A DNA stretch of 64,000 nt from Stramonita haemastoma (GCA_030674155.1 CM060324.1:54042126-54106125), one strand, 5' to 3'. Positions 1-38,335 are shown, counted from the stretch's first letter. Notes: generated by a model not told the origin, from the sequence alone. Translations and numbers: made by a program.

Positions 1-253
1 TCTTAGAGTTAAGGGTTTTGTTTGGGTTTGTGAGGGCTTAGAATAGGGGTGCTGTTGCGGTTCTGCTGTCATACTGCGCTGATCGGAGATACTGTTGCCT
101 TGCGTACACCAGTTGAGTTAGACTGAGCCATCATATGGTCTGTGCTGTCAGCATGTCTATTTAAGGGAGCATCGTTGAAATCTAGCTGTATTAGTATTAC
201 CCAACACAGGGTGGATGTTTTGGTGAAGGTTTTTTTGTTTTTTTTGTCAGCAC

Positions 254-255
<2 letters not shown>

Positions 256-333
<78 letters not shown>

Positions 334-350
334 GTGTGTGTGTGTGTGTG
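256..350. repeat. (GT)n microsatellite
   Basis: About 38 uninterrupted GT units followed by an interrupted tail. Confidence 0.95.
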
Positions 351-631
351 GTGTACATGTGGTAGGTTTGAGTGAGTGAGTGAATGATTGAGGGTGTGAG
401 AGACAGGGTGTGTACATGTATGTATTCATAGGGTGTGCTTGTTGTTGTATGCTTTAGTCTTGGCATCTTCTGCTTTCGTGTATTGGTGTATATATATGTG
501 TTTGGTTTGTGCAATGTGTCATGTCATGTACACACTTTGTTAACAGTGTCACTTGTTCAAAGTGACACACAATCAATTGACATGCATTCACACATGCGCA
601 AGCACACAAACATACATAAATACATGCTTAC

Positions 632-757
632 ATACACACACACACACGCACGCACGCACGCACGCACACACGCAGCGCGCGTGCGCCACCCACACCACAC
701 ATACCACCCACCCACCCACCTACACAGACACACACACACACCACACACACACACACA

Positions 758-813
<56 letters not shown>

Positions 814-861
814 CACCCACACCACACATACCCCCCCACACACACACACACACACACACAC
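632..861. repeat. (CA)n microsatellite with ACGC and ACCC interruptions
   Basis: Compound CA-rich block including a (CGCA)n patch at 648-670. Confidence 0.95.
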
Positions 862-1017
862 AGGGTCAATGGATCATCAGAACAGCAGGGAGGGGGATTA
901 AAAAAAAAGAAAAAGAAAGTGATATCATGATTATTTGTTACCAGCTCAAGAGGAGTTCTTTCACAGAACAGATGCCAAAGGATGTGTGGTGGCTTGTTTG
1001 GGTTGTATACAAATGTT

Positions 1018-1083
1018 GGCATAGCAGAGGGAGAGAGGAGGAGGGGGGGGAAGAGAGGAGGGAGAGGGGGGGGGGAGAGAGAG

Positions 1084-1127
<44 letters not shown>

Positions 1128-1192
1128 AGAGAACTTGAATATGAATGAAAGAAATGTTTTATTCAGATTTAGGCCTTGGTGCCCCCATATTC

Positions 1193-1245
<53 letters not shown>

Positions 1246-1262
1246 AGAGAGAGAGAGAGGAG
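1018..1262. repeat. (GA)n microsatellites, two arrays
   Basis: GA-rich arrays at 1030-1133 and 1194-1262, separated by 60 bp of unique sequence. Long polypurine tracts. Confidence 0.93.
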
Positions 1263-1537
1263 AGCAACGACCTGTGTTGTTCTGTCTTCTGTTCCTATGC
1301 CTCCTCTGACTGTGTGGCAGGCAGGCAGGCAGGGCAGACAGGCAGGTGTCTTTTATCAGGCCAGGGCAGAGCTAATGGCTGATGAGTACCTGGAATTTTT
1401 GTAGGACTGTTGCACTGGGAGGGGGGGGGGGAGGGGATAGTAAGGTATAGGAGGAGGTTTGAAGTGGAATGGCATGGCTGAGAGGAAGAGGCTATCTGCT
1501 TCTGTCATATATATATATCCCATTCTGGTGTGTGTTT

Positions 1538-1630
1538 GGATGTGTGTGTGTGTGTGTGGCTGTGTGTGTGTGGCTGTGGCTGTGTGTGTGTGTGTGTGTG
1601 GTGTGTGTGTGTGTGTGTGTGTGTGTGTGA
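1538..1630. repeat. (GT)n microsatellite, interrupted
   Basis: GT array with GGCT interruptions. Confidence 0.93.
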
Positions 1631-2365
1631 TGCTGGTGTGAGAGAGTGAGTGGAGTGCGGGGTGAGAGAGATGAGAGAGACAGAGAGAGACGAGAGAGAG
1701 AGGAGATGTTGCCATAAATGTCATGCAACAAAATTAACCAAACATTATTTAAGTTCAACTGAAATTGATGTATCCGAATATTGACAGGTTCTTTCTTTCT
1801 CTTAGTATCTTTATTCTTTCTGTCTCTTTGTGTATATATATATATCTTTTATTTCTGTACTGATTTAGTGAACAAATTCATTATTCTGTACACAGTCATA
1901 CAATACTCAAAATGTATCAGACTCAGTGTATCCAGAAAGATACTACTTGACTTATATGTGACTCTTGTTACTTGACTCATAAGACACTACTTGACTTTTA
2001 TAGTCAGTGGTAATCTTCCAATATCACCATAAGTGGGAGTTTCTGTTGTTGTTTTTTTTTTTTAGGTATATAATTTCTTAGTGTTTGTTTACAGAAGTTT
2101 ACACGAATTCATACTTTTACAAAGAAACTCATTTGATATATATATATTGAACAAGTCGTTACTATGAGATTCTATATGATCATTAAAGCAAAAAGGTGGA
2201 TCACGTTTCTGTTAGAACTATCAGTTTTAAATACTTGCGATAACACTGATTTCAATCTTTATTGTCTTGCTTATGGAGCTGCTTTGTAAGGAAAGTTTTG
2301 CCAGATTGAGATGTCCTTGTGTTGCCTCAAATTTGTTGCATGACATTTATGGCAACAAATTTCTC

Positions 2366-2484
2366 TCTTCTTCTCTCTCTCTGTCTCTGTCTCCTGCTCT
2401 GTCTCTCTCTCTTCTCTGTCTCTGTCTCTCTCTCTTCTCTCTCTTCTCTCTCTGTCTCTCTCTTCTCTCTCTCTCTCTCTCTGT
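2366..2484. repeat. (CT)n microsatellite
   Basis: CT array with CTGT interruptions. Confidence 0.93.
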
Positions 2485-2659
2485 AGTTAGTGGGGATTAT
2501 GCGTTTGTTGAATGTATGTCTATCCCTTTTTTAAATCGTTGGTTCAAAATTTTATTGTTGGTGATGGTTTTGATATTCTTTGCTTTATTTTGTTGTTGGT
2601 TTGATTTTGGTTTTTTTTTTGGGGGGAGGGGGGGGGGTTGCTATTTTCTAACCTGGGCA

Positions 2660-2731
2660 AGGGCCGGATGAAAATAGTATGTGAACGCTTTCTCTGTTAC
2701 CCTAGGAAAATAAAGATTATTCATTCATTCA

Positions 2732-2733
<2 letters not shown>
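2660..2733 (+). mobile_element. Retroelement 3' end remnant with ATTC tail
   Basis: TTACCCTAGGAAAATAAAGA followed by (TTCA)n resembles the 3' terminus of a non-LTR element. No coding remnant was found. Confidence 0.35.
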
Positions 2734-2926
<193 letters not shown>

Positions 2927-2965
2927 TTGTGAAGTCAAGTCAAGTCAATTTGAGTCAAATTTTTT

Positions 2966-3030
2966 ATTTTGAGGTAATGAATACGCACTCTTGTGCTTTT
3001 TTTTAAATATATAAATCCAGTCCCTGCCCT
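2966..3030 (-). mobile_element. SINE A-like tail remnant
   Basis: TGAATACGCACTCTTGTGC and ATCCAGTCCCTG match the reverse 3' end of SINE A, diverged. Confidence 0.35.
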
Positions 3031-3843
3031 TATCAGGGATTACATCAATATAAAAAAACCCAACAAACTAACAACAACAATGATAAACTAAATACCAACA
3101 AAACAAGACAAACAAGAACAAGTAACAAAGAGAACAAGCAAGGAATTTATTGAGGATAAAGATAAGACTTTCTTTTAGTCATCCCTTAGGGAAACATCAA
3201 GAAAAAGAATCAATAAACAAATATTAATATCAATAAAAATAAAAGAGAGAGAGAGGAGGGGAAAATCTAGAATATACTTCATTTCTTGGTCCCCACCCCC
3301 CTTTTACCTGGTAATGTTACAATATAATAATGTTGAAAGAAATAACGTGCCACCATATCAGGACATAATGACTTGAGGAAGGAAATAAGCCAGGACACAG
3401 AATGTACTATTACCTTTCTAGATAATTTCTTAGATAAGTATACTAAAGGGAGGTGGGTATGCCTGGACTTGGAAATAGGGATTCCTTCACATGTTAGAAG
3501 AGAAAGCTGATCAACATGAAGCTAGCTCTATTTTATTCTGGACTGGGGAGAGTGTCAGCAAGTGGGACAGGCATATAACAGAGAGAAACTGTAACACCAG
3601 GGACTGATAGGGGGTTTAATCACTCTGTTATGCAGGATTCTTTCTTCTGTTATGCAGGATTCTTTCTTTAGTAGTGGCCTGTGGGAAGAATGAGCTAGTT
3701 CAGCAAAGAGAAGGAGGATTGAATCAGACCCACCAGAACAACAAGCCTCCTCCCTCACACTGCCCCCCCCCCTCTCCTCCCCTTTTCCTTTCTACATTCC
3801 TTTCCCCCACTCTCCCCTCCCCCCCAATTGAAAGTTATTGTGA

Positions 3844-3849
3844 TGTGTG

Positions 3850-3941
<92 letters not shown>

Positions 3942-3974
3942 TGTGTGTGTGTGTGTGTGTGGTGTGTGTGTGTG

Positions 3975-4053
<79 letters not shown>
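3844..4053. repeat. Compound (GT)n(GA)n microsatellite
   Basis: (GT)n at 3844-3980 switches directly to (GA)n at 3981-4053, ending 117 bp before HIF exon 1. Confidence 0.95.
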
Positions 4054-4056
<3 letters not shown>

Positions 4057-4170
4057 AGTCAATGCAGGCACAAGATTACAGATCCAATTTTAAAAATGTG
4101 TATGATGTTTGTTTATTTTTTTTTTTTAAACACACAGTTTCATGATCAGAAATGTATGGTATGTGTGCAG

Positions 4171-28510
<24,340 letters not shown>

Positions 28511-31500
28511 AACCTACCAGGTTTGAGTTGATGGGTGGAAGGAACTCTGGAGCTGTGCTGAGGTCTATCTCCTCAGCTGTGGCTGTGTTATGTGGCCCTT
28601 CTACATGTGCACCAGCTTGTGTTGAGCTGCCCTTTCTCTCTGTAGACACACACACAAAAAACCCACCAACACAAATCGTGTTGTCTGAGTACCGCTCTTG
28701 CTTGAGCGGTGTGGTGTTATTGCAACTGATATTTTATGTTGCGTTTTACCATGAAGGATGGGTATGTGAATTACCTGGTGTGAGTTGCGTTATTAATTAT
28801 AGACGTTTCGTGCATGTTTAAAGGCATGGGATGTGAAAAAAAAGAAGAAAGTTCACACAAAAGCGTGAGTGTATCAGCAATGCTAATGTAGTTTTCTCTC
28901 TTTATTATTATTATTTTATTTTGTTTAATCCTTTTTTTTTTTTTGTCTGAACTGCTTTTTGGGTTTTTTTTTTAAAAAGTCTGGTTTGTTTAAACGCTGC
29001 AGTGTCTTATTCGCACTTTTTGTCAGTGATATTGGATGTGTTTGTTCAGTGTTTTCAGTGGTGGTGAAGTTTTCTGTCATTGTGTGACATTATGTGTCGA
29101 TTTTCTGTTGTGCATATTGCTGGTGTAGATATTTTGATGAACTCTGTACTCCTATCTTAACTGCTATATTGCCTATGTAATACAGTTCACTGATGAACTT
29201 CAGGCTGTTTTTTTTTACTCAATGCCAGGCACATTATGCTGTGCATGCAAGAAAGGATCTCTTGACAATCTCAGAGAGAAGGGGGGGGGGGGATTCCTGA
29301 GACTTAATCACGTATGTTTCACCTGGTAACTACTCTTGAGATTGACCTACCGTATTTCACTTTGTGTGAGCATGTAATCTCAAACCAGTACCTTCCTCCC
29401 CTCCCCCCCCTCTCCCTCTATAAACTGAATACTCAAGCATAATATTGCTGTAACATTTTGAAGATTTTCAGCATTATGTGTGTGTTGCTTATTAAAAGTG
29501 ACTTGTGAAGTGTTGATTTCTTGATATGTAATGGAACTGAATTGAAATGATGTATAGATCATGTGTGGATAGGGCATGAAATTTGAGATTGTGCCTTTGA
29601 TGGCTTCTATCTGTTCTATTTATTCTTGTAGTGGACCATCATATTTTTTAAAGTCATCTTTTTCATTGTCAGATGGGAAGGGCTTAGAATGGTTTGATCA
29701 CATTACTCATTTATAAATATATAAGATATATGTTGCTTGTAAATATATGGTTGGTACAGAGTCCTAGAAGTCTTGAAAGTTGAAAAAAGGGGAAAACTTT
29801 TCTCAGATCTGCAAAAATTGGTTTCAGCTTGTTAGGGCCAGGAAAATGTCCTTGAATTTTCAAAGAGTTTCTGTGTTAAATCCAAGAGCAAAATTTTTTT
29901 TCAAAAAATTACACAAACTGGAAAAAAGAAGTTGTGAAGACATGATCAAAGTGAACAACAAGGTTATGATCCACTCAAGATTTGTAGACATTCACAAAGT
30001 TTAGCGCAGAGTCCCTTTCAGCTAGGCGTACACCGAGAAATATTTACTGACCTTCCTTTAACAGTGACAATGACAAACAGCACATTTCAGCAAAGAGAAC
30101 AGTGAAAAATGGCAAGCATCTAATTGCTGAAAAGTTGGCAGACTGAACTGTGTCAAACTTAGAACCGTTTCCTCATGGATCTGACTGTGGAGCGCAGTGA
30201 TGACCATTCATCGTGAGAGACTGAAAGAAGCCATATAAGAAGGAAGAGACACTTAACTGAGTTTAACAACCACAACTTATAGGGCCCAGTCTTGTCAGTT
30301 GATAAATATTCCAACCTCAAATCATCATCAAGTATGAAAAAAGCCAGTTGAAAAATGCTATGTTAGTAGTGGAGCTTATCAGTACTTTTCTGAAACATTA
30401 GACCAGCTTGTAAGACAAGTGACTTGTATGAAAGGGTGATGGGAAATATTCCAGTTTTGCTGTCGATTTGCTTCAGATTTTAACCCCACCTCTTCTTTTA
30501 TGGCACCTATGAGGAATTTTGTTTCTAAGTACGGTCTGGAAAAAAAAAGTGTCCGGGAAAGGTCTGGAATTCTTTGTGGTCAAACTTGTGAGAATCCTGA
30601 AGAAGCCTAAAATGTCAGTTGTGATCGTCGCAATGGTGTTAAGGATTGATATGTACTGAATACTCTTACAACGTTACTAGATTGTTATTGGATGTGTAAT
30701 GAAGATTATAGATATATATATATATGAATTAGCCATTCTCATGTTTGCTGAAGTTGTTCCCGTGCTGTTGAACAGACCTGAAGGACCAAAGACAGGGTGG
30801 GCCATTGTGGCCCATTCCTACCTGACTTCCAAAGTGCTGGCTCATTGGGCATGTTGCGTTGTTGTTCACACTTACAGTTGGCATTAGCTGTCAACTTCCA
30901 ACTATCATGTTTTTGGTTGTTGTTTTTTTTTTTAATTCATTTCAGTTATTGCCAATATATTTTGCAACACTAACAGTAAGGATTATGTCAGGCTTTTTGT
31001 TTGGGTCTTTTCAGAAATCCACTATTTCTGTTTTTGTTTTGTAAGATTTAAAGGCATTTTTTAAATATATTTTGTTATCACTATGGAACCTGTAGATTTT
31101 GGCAAAACAGCTACTGGCTGGCTTTGCTCTTTATTGTACATGTAGGAGGAAATTCTGGTTTTGTTTTTTTGAAATTTAAAGGAATAAGAAGCTTCATTTT
31201 CCCCCCAAAAGTGTTGGTCTGGGATGGTTCAATACTTTGTGTATGCTCAGGAACACAGCTGTTTCATACCTAATGGCTGGACTAGTTGGCTTGCATTTTT
31301 AGAATGATGCGGTATTTTTTTTTATAATTAGAAATGATTCAGTTATTGCTTTTTATTGTGACAATGAAGTTGTTGGAGAGTGTGTGTTTTGTGTGTGTGT
31401 GTGTGTGTTACACGTTTGTTGACAAAAGTTGCTCAATATTCAACGTAAGTGATACATATTGCTAAGTAGGAGTATATTTGATTATGAATTAACTTTTCAT

Positions 31501-31884
31501 TAAAATATTTCTCAACTTTGGGTTAAGCAGGCAATTTTTTTTTTTTTTTTTAGGAGGGAAGGAATATTTCTTAGTGTTCTGTAATGTGCCATGGGTTTTA
31601 CATCATGATAATGAATTCTGAAAAAAAAAATTCAAAGTTTAACTTGTGTGGCTACATTGATCTAATTGTCTTTTGCTCTGCAGATGTTGCTTGTAAATAT
31701 TGCACCATGTCCATCACTGTGAAAGCACTGGCTACAGGGTGACCTGACCCCTACCGTGATTCCTGCATCACTGTTGTCTGTGCTGTGCTTGCTGCAGCAG
31801 TCCTCAGTGTAGTAGTGAACTGTGACGCTATCGTTATCTTTACCAGCAGTCCAGCTGGTGTTGCAGTGAAGGTTAAGAACTTAA

Positions 31885-32192
31885 CCCTCTTAGTCCCGAT
31901 CCAGGATTTGCCAGGATTGAATAATTACCCCCCCTAAGTCCCAACCTGGGATTTGCTGGGATTTACACACAGTAGATTTCATCACACTGTGACCATCACT
32001 AATTGCTACCACATGTTAAACCTCTATCAGGCTAGAAGGAGAAACCCCGTTGAGTGTCTGGAAGTAATTATAGCTGCTGGTATGTTCTTAGAAGGAGGAA
32101 AAGGCCAGCAAGCATGTGTGCCTGACCTGATTTCGTGATGGAATGCGAAATCTAGGGGCAGTTTGTGTTCAGAGAGTCCGAATGCAAGAGGG
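31885..32192. mobile_element. TTAA-flanked MITE, copy 2 (opposite orientation)
   Basis: TTAA|CCCTCTTAGTCCC at the left and GAATGCAAGAGGG|TTAA at the right, with the same interior reversed relative to copy 1. Inside the proposed HIF 3'UTR. Confidence 0.75.
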
Positions 32193-32855
32193 TTAACTGA
32201 TGTGTGTTTGAAAGCAGAAATATCAAAATATAGGTGAAAAAAGTGATGCAGCACACTGACATGGAACTAAAGGCTTTTAAGGCGTCAGTGTTCGTCTCAC
32301 AGGCTTTCCTGGTGTGTGGGGAAAGAAAAAGGAAAGAGGTGCTTTTTGAATCATCAGTTTGTCTTACCATTCCTGGTGGGGTTTTTTTTTTTAGAAAGTT
32401 GAAAAGGCTGTAAGATATACGGTGTGTTGATGAATGAAGGAAACTTCATGTGTAGGAGTTGTAGCACACTAGCCAGCAAGCATTTTTCTGTCTTCTTGAC
32501 ACAAGCTGCATTCGTGTTTTGGGATGTGCTGGTTGTATTTCTTTTTGCCTCTCCATGCAATGTATTGTTGATATGAGTGGTGAATTTGCAGCTGGTTATC
32601 TTTTGAACGTTTCTAAGTGACTAAGCACAATTGTTACAAAGGACATTGTAGATTTCTGATGTTGTACAATGAACTTTGTAGATTTCTGATGTTGTACAGT
32701 GAAAAGCTTCAACACCATCATCTCGGGTAGTAAACAGAGCAAAGTTTATCTGACTCAAGAATGTTCTGCATTTTTGGTAGAAATCCGGCTTTTTATTGGA
32801 GTCAAGGGCTATGGGATCAGTTTAAATTTGTCGAGAATATTGTAGGATGTACATA

Positions 32856-32931
32856 TATTATATATATATATATAATTATATTATATATTTATATATATAT
32901 ATATATATAATATATATATATAAATGTGTGC
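32856..32931. repeat. (TA)n array
   Basis: AT-only repeat within the proposed HIF 3'UTR. Confidence 0.9.
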
Positions 32932-35900
32932 ATCACTGCATGTTTATCTGTTCTCTGGCAACTTTGTTATTGCCAAGACTGTAGGCATACTCATCTGGAC
33001 TATTCTCCTTTAGATCGGACCTTGATCTTTCTGGGATTTACAAATCTGCTTTGTTAGTGTCCTTGCCAGGTGTTGGGACACACTCCAATGAACACTTTCT
33101 TGGTCAGTTAGGATTTCAGAATTCATAAGTCAGCCTACATCTGCTGGTATGTTAACAAAGATCATCACATTGGTAGAGAGTTTTACATACATGTATTTCT
33201 TGAGATCAATACTGATACTGGAACCCCCTGACCCCTTCAGAGGGTTGAATGTAGACCCCTGTCGGGTAACGATCCCCTCTAAATAGCTCCTTTTTTCCAT
33301 TTTCATATCTAATTTATAAGTGTGTTTCAAAAATCGCAGCACACATAACCCATGAATGCACCAGCAATGCCAACATTGAACAAAAGGGACTTGGATTGTC
33401 TTTTGATAAATGAGATTGTTTGCAATTGTTTGCTGTCATAGTGTCATTGATCTGCCTCTTTCTTTCAGTCTGCACCTCAGCTGGTCTCATGCAGTGTAAT
33501 TTCCCACAAGGTTTCATTGAGTCAGGCCTGTGCAGATACAGAGGTTGCTTGTTCTGTGGATCTTTGGGAGGCTGGGCTTCACCATTGTCCATGTATGTGG
33601 ACTTGGGGCTTTTGTTTGAGATGCAGTTATGGATGTTAATCACATGTTGAAGGAGGCTGTGGGCCTGTCAGAATAGAGGGGGGCTGGGAAGTGTCAAAGA
33701 CGGTATAATTTCTAACAAATCCTGCCAGTGAATGCAATATTTTCCTGCACTGTTTTAATGTCTTACGGGTGAAAGATCAATAGATTCAGACAACTTCCCT
33801 TTTTTTCTTCTCGAGTCATTCAAGAGCTCTGCTGCTGCGTTGTGAATGGCGCGTCACAGGAGAAGCAGCATTGGATAGTTGTCATCAACTTTTTTTTGTA
33901 AATATTGTGCTTGATACTCAGAACTGATGACTTTCCAGCCTATGAAGTCCTGGAATGTTGATATTATGGGGGGGGGGGCTGTTTACCTGACAACAAACTG
34001 TGAGTAGAATGTAGTTTTTGTTTGTAGTCTATATCAGCTCCAGGCATGCCAGATTACTCAGTGTAGAACTGGAGCTGCTCTACCCAGGATCGGTTTTAAC
34101 AGCAAAGTGCTCTTAATCCATAATGACCTGGTTTGGACTTCAGAACGAGTATCAACAGCAGAATAGGCATCAACTGCAAGGCTGTTTATTGTTGTTGTTA
34201 CCTGTTCAAAGGCTATGGAATAATGCTGTAGTTGTGTGGGAACAAATTTGTAGTGAGCCTAGACTGGACAGTTGCATAGACTCAGAATGAGTGTGGCAAA
34301 TTTTGTTGTATCAAACTTACTATAACATACTTAAATTTCACTTGGCCATAATATCATAATGTAGTGTGCAAATGTTTAGATTTTTCTATAGTATGGTATG
34401 GTAGATATTTCTTTTGACAAGGAATTGTATGAAATTTGATAATGAACATTTTATTTGTATGTGGCCTATATGTATGTATGTTTATCTGTCTTTTTTCATC
34501 CATTCGCAGTATACATCTAGTTGCCTTAAAAAGTGAGGCAAGAGTTACAGAAGTACAGATGAGTGGACCATCACTGACCTTTTTGGTCAGGCTTCACAAA
34601 CAAATGGCAGTTTGAATCAAAAGAGAGATCGCTCTCCACCCTCTTCCTCTTTATTTCTTGAACTCTCACCTTCCCCACCCCCAAACCCACCCCCTTTTTG
34701 GGGAACTGTTTTATTTGTAATTGGCATCTTTGCATGTATTCTGTGTGTGTGTGTGTGTGTTTGGGTGCACATGTGTGTGTGTGTATGTGTGTGTTATCTA
34801 AAGCTCCCTCCGGTTTAGACTGTTTCCTTCCTTCTCAGACCACTTCACAGGACATGCTTTGCTTAATTTGAAATAAGATGAATGACCACAAAATATTTAT
34901 ACAAATTATATATATATATTATGGGTTCCGTCTGTGTTTTATCAGCCATCTCTGATCAGAAAGTAAAGCTAGACCAGTCTTCTTACATGCAAAGTTGTTG
35001 GGTTTTTTTTTGGGGGGATATATTCTTACTGAGAAAACTTTATGCTGGTTATTCCAGCTTCATATCACCAGTAGATTCTCTACAGAGCCCTGCTGGTTAG
35101 AATAATGAACTGAGAGGGTAGAAGGCCTGGTGCTTGATTCAGGGGTCACTGATTCAACTCTTTAGTTGTGGCCACCAGTTTGGAGAAGACTTCATCATTG
35201 GAGCCAGCGTGTACACAGAGTCCAGTCTGCTTCAAATCCCTCAAAAAAGACAGGGTCTAAAATCTCTGTTTGAATATAGGCATGTCTTGTGTGCATGTAA
35301 ATCCAATCCCTCAGACAAGACTGAGTCGAATACCTCTGTTTGAATATACGCATAGGCAGTCTTGTGTGCACATAAATCCCATCCCATCTGTTGAAGAGGA
35401 GTGAGCTATCACATGCCAGTAAGAACAAGTTCATACTAAAAGCAGGCACAGGTGTTTTTAGACATCATCTCTGGAGTCAGAATGCTGGGATACTGATGCT
35501 GAGGGGAAGATTTGCCTGTGCTGAAAATCTCACTAATGATTGTGAATCTTGATTAATTAAAGAGTTCCAGCAGACTAACAAAAAAGAAGATCCTTGAAAG
35601 TTTGAGATCTTTTCATCACAAATCAATGGGAGATTGGCAGCCCGGTGTCTGTAATTAATTTTCTGAAATAAGCAATGATGTTAGTGTTTGAAATGATGTG
35701 CCTTTTCTGGTGAACCACAGCTTTATTGGACTGATGGCACAATGCATCAGTGGCCTTGTACGTGTTACCTGATTTTGTACTGCACTGTTGATCCCAGGAG
35801 CTGACAATCAGCCTTTCATCCAAGTTTTTTTTTATGCCTTAACCTGGACACTTCTCACAAACACCTTAAAGCTCTATTGAGTCTTTCAAAGGTAGGAATG

Positions 35901-37538
35901 AAGAAGCCTAGAATGCTTCCTTTGAGGCATTTAAAGGGCTGTTGTTTTGCTTTGTGCTATTAATCTAATCCGCAAACTACCGTACTATACTTGTGTAGGA
36001 AGGTTATTGTAAACTGAGAGAAAAGCTGTAAGTCTTGAGGAAAGAAACACTTTGCAAAAGGTATGGTTCATCACAGCTGAATGCTCTGAATTGTGTGTAT
36101 GTGTGATTAAAACTGTGGAATTTGATTAGAAATCTAATGAATTCAGCACCTAGGTAGGATTTATTTTTAAGACACAGGTGTGTGTGCTAGTCATTATTAT
36201 CACACACATCTGTTTTCACTTACAGTTTACTTGTTAGGGTCATTACCCACAGTTAATTCTGTAGCCTCTCCAAACAGGCATGACCTGCACAATCAGTTGT
36301 GGGATTTTTAGATTAGTACCATCTTAAAACACTGCATCACAAACATTTTTAGTCTTTGGATTTGATCTGTAGGAAGTATTAGTTTCTGTTTTAACAAATG
36401 CATATCATACAAACTAACGTTTTAATTTTTTTCCCCCTGGCAGCTTATCATAAGCATTTTCATTGGAAGAGTGAAAATGAGCATGGAATTTTTGTGTTGT
36501 GATTTATCACACAGGGGAGACAACACCAAAAAAAAAACTCCCAAGGATTTAAGTCTGGAAGTCTTAAACTGCTGGTAAAGAACAACCCTGTCAGTGCTGG
36601 AGAAAAAGAAATTCATTTAAAATCAAATTTTATTACGTGCATGAAATTTTTGCAGCATAGGGTTTTTTTTTTTGTTTTTAAAAAAAATGTTTAATGATTA
36701 TTATTAAAAACAAATTCTAATCAGTACTGGTGTCATGTGATGCTGGAAGCACATTCATCTTGGGTATGCTATGTAAACAGCAGCCGTCTTAGCTTGAGGA
36801 AAAGCCTTATGTAGGCCTAGACTGATAGTTCTAAGAAAGACTGTAGCAGGTTTTCAGAAGAGTTAGAAATTATTACCTCAATCACAAATCATGTATCTTC
36901 AGCAGGTTTGTTGAGCAAGGTGTGATGATCTGTTCCAGTCAAAATAAAGTGATCACACGCTTTGTGTCCAGTTTTCTGATGTGATGAACTGTTTTTGTGA
37001 TGACAATTCCAAATGCAGAAAAGAGGAAGGATGAAGATATTTTTGAACCCATCATTGTATTCTGTCCAACACAGTGATAAGACATGTGAATTACACATGA
37101 AAAATCAAAAATGAATTTAAAACGGTTTATGATGTTTGTGTTTTTAAGGTCACAGGCGAAGCTGAATTTTACCTGTTATTGATTATTATTCCACCAAGGT
37201 ATTTTAACTTGGAGAGCTAATGTGATCAATGTCTTTGATGCCTTTTCAGAGAGAATTGTGTGATGTTGAAGAAGTATAGTACCACATGGCTCGGGGGAAG
37301 GAAACATACATAAGGTTGACAGAATGTGTATGCATACCTCATTCATCCAAATATTGTGGGCAGAGTTGGTGGGAACACTTTTTTTCCGTAACAGAAACAT
37401 GAAACATGACCGTAGTCTTGACATCTCTTGTACCATTATTTGTGTCTTGTGTATTCAGCACTCAATGTACTACTGTTTGTGTGATGTACAGTTTGTGTAT
37501 TAAAACAGATTTTTAGAAAATGGACAACAAAAAAAAGA

Positions 37539-37544
37539 AATAAA
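37539..37544 (+). terminator. Polyadenylation signal AATAAA with G/T-rich downstream element
   Basis: AATAAA lies in an A-rich tract and is followed within 20 to 70 bp by TTGATGTTTGTTTTGTC and a TGTGTGTGTG run, the usual layout of an animal cleavage site. It is the best candidate end for the HIF transcript. Confidence 0.5.
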
Positions 37545-37611
37545 ATGTATATGTTTTGCATTGATGTTTGTTTTGTCACTTATTCTTGAGTTTTGTATGT
37601 GTGTGTGTGTG

Positions 37612-37700
37612 ATTGGAGATTGGAGGAAGGTGGTTGCAAAATCTTCAGTGGTGCCCCAATGGTCTACAAGACTACAGGATAGGTAAGGTGAAGTGAGGTG
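37612..37700 (+). mobile_element. LINE 3' end fragment
   Basis: The frame DWRKVVAKSSVVPQW, STRLQDR and stop is an excellent match to the same reverse transcriptase C-terminus. It lies just downstream of the proposed HIF polyadenylation site. Confidence 0.65.
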
Positions 37701-38007
37701 AGAGGAGATTGGGGATGTTGGTTTGATGGATAAAGGGTCCTAGAGTAATGCATGAAAGGAAGCAAGAGGTGTGTTGTTCAGATCATGGCCAAAACCTTTT
37801 TCATGTTGTCTTTTGAATGAGGGGAGAGCGGGAGGGGGACTGTAGTCCAGCAATTCTGTAAAGTGCATGTTATGCGTGCCCCCTCCAAAAAAAAAGTACA
37901 TGCACACACACACAAATGCATGTTTTTTGCACACACACACACACACACACACAAATGCATGCACACCTATTTATCCAGTAAATCACTAAAAGAATATCTA
38001 TCTATAT

Positions 38008-38049
<42 letters not shown>

Positions 38050-38051
<2 letters not shown>

Positions 38052-38242
38052 GCGAACGCACGCAGAACATCTTGCGCACACGTTAAATCCTGTTCCGCTT
38101 TTCGTAAGAGTAGGCCATTGTGTGCTGGTGGGAACAGATGACAAGATTTACAAAACTGCATACACACGGGGACCGGATGAAAAAAAGCACATGATTGCTT
38201 ATTCTGTTATCCTCGATATAAAAGAATAAATAAATAAATAAA

Positions 38243-38245
<3 letters not shown>
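38050..38245 (+). mobile_element. SINE A 3' half
   Basis: Body from CGAACGCACGCAGAACATC to the (AAAT)n tail. It is preceded by (CT)n and followed by (TATC)n. Confidence 0.7.
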
Positions 38246-38278
<33 letters not shown>

Positions 38279-38335
38279 CATCCCTTAGTCTGGCAACGAT
38301 GGAGGCACCCCTGAAGACTTGACAACCAGTTTACA
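38238..38335 (-). mobile_element. LINE 3' end fragment with (TATC)n tail, reverse
   Basis: On the minus strand it reads LVVKSSGVPPSLPD and stop, then a (GATA)n tail seen here as (TATC)n at 38245-38278. Confidence 0.55.

Larger units (their letters stand above)
28511..37560 (+). other. Probable long 3'UTR of the HIF-alpha gene
   Basis: This stretch has no supportable coding exon and is strikingly poor in the microsatellites and SINEs that fill the rest of the window. It contains one MITE (31885-32192) and one AT-rich block (32856-32931). TGTANATA Pumilio-type motifs occur at 29738, 31692, 32848 and 33897. A CTCTGCAG acceptor-like site ends at 31683, so part may be spliced. It ends at a plausible polyadenylation signal. 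Confidence 0.5.

Noticed and set aside
435..1148. Long plus-strand open frame rich in His-Thr and Arg-Glu
   Set aside because: It is a translation of CA and GA microsatellites; stops are absent because the repeats lack stop codons.
28525..28821. 97-codon frame MMGGRNSGAVLRSISSAV downstream of HIF
   Set aside because: No splice, homology or coding-bias support; it lies in the proposed 3'UTR.
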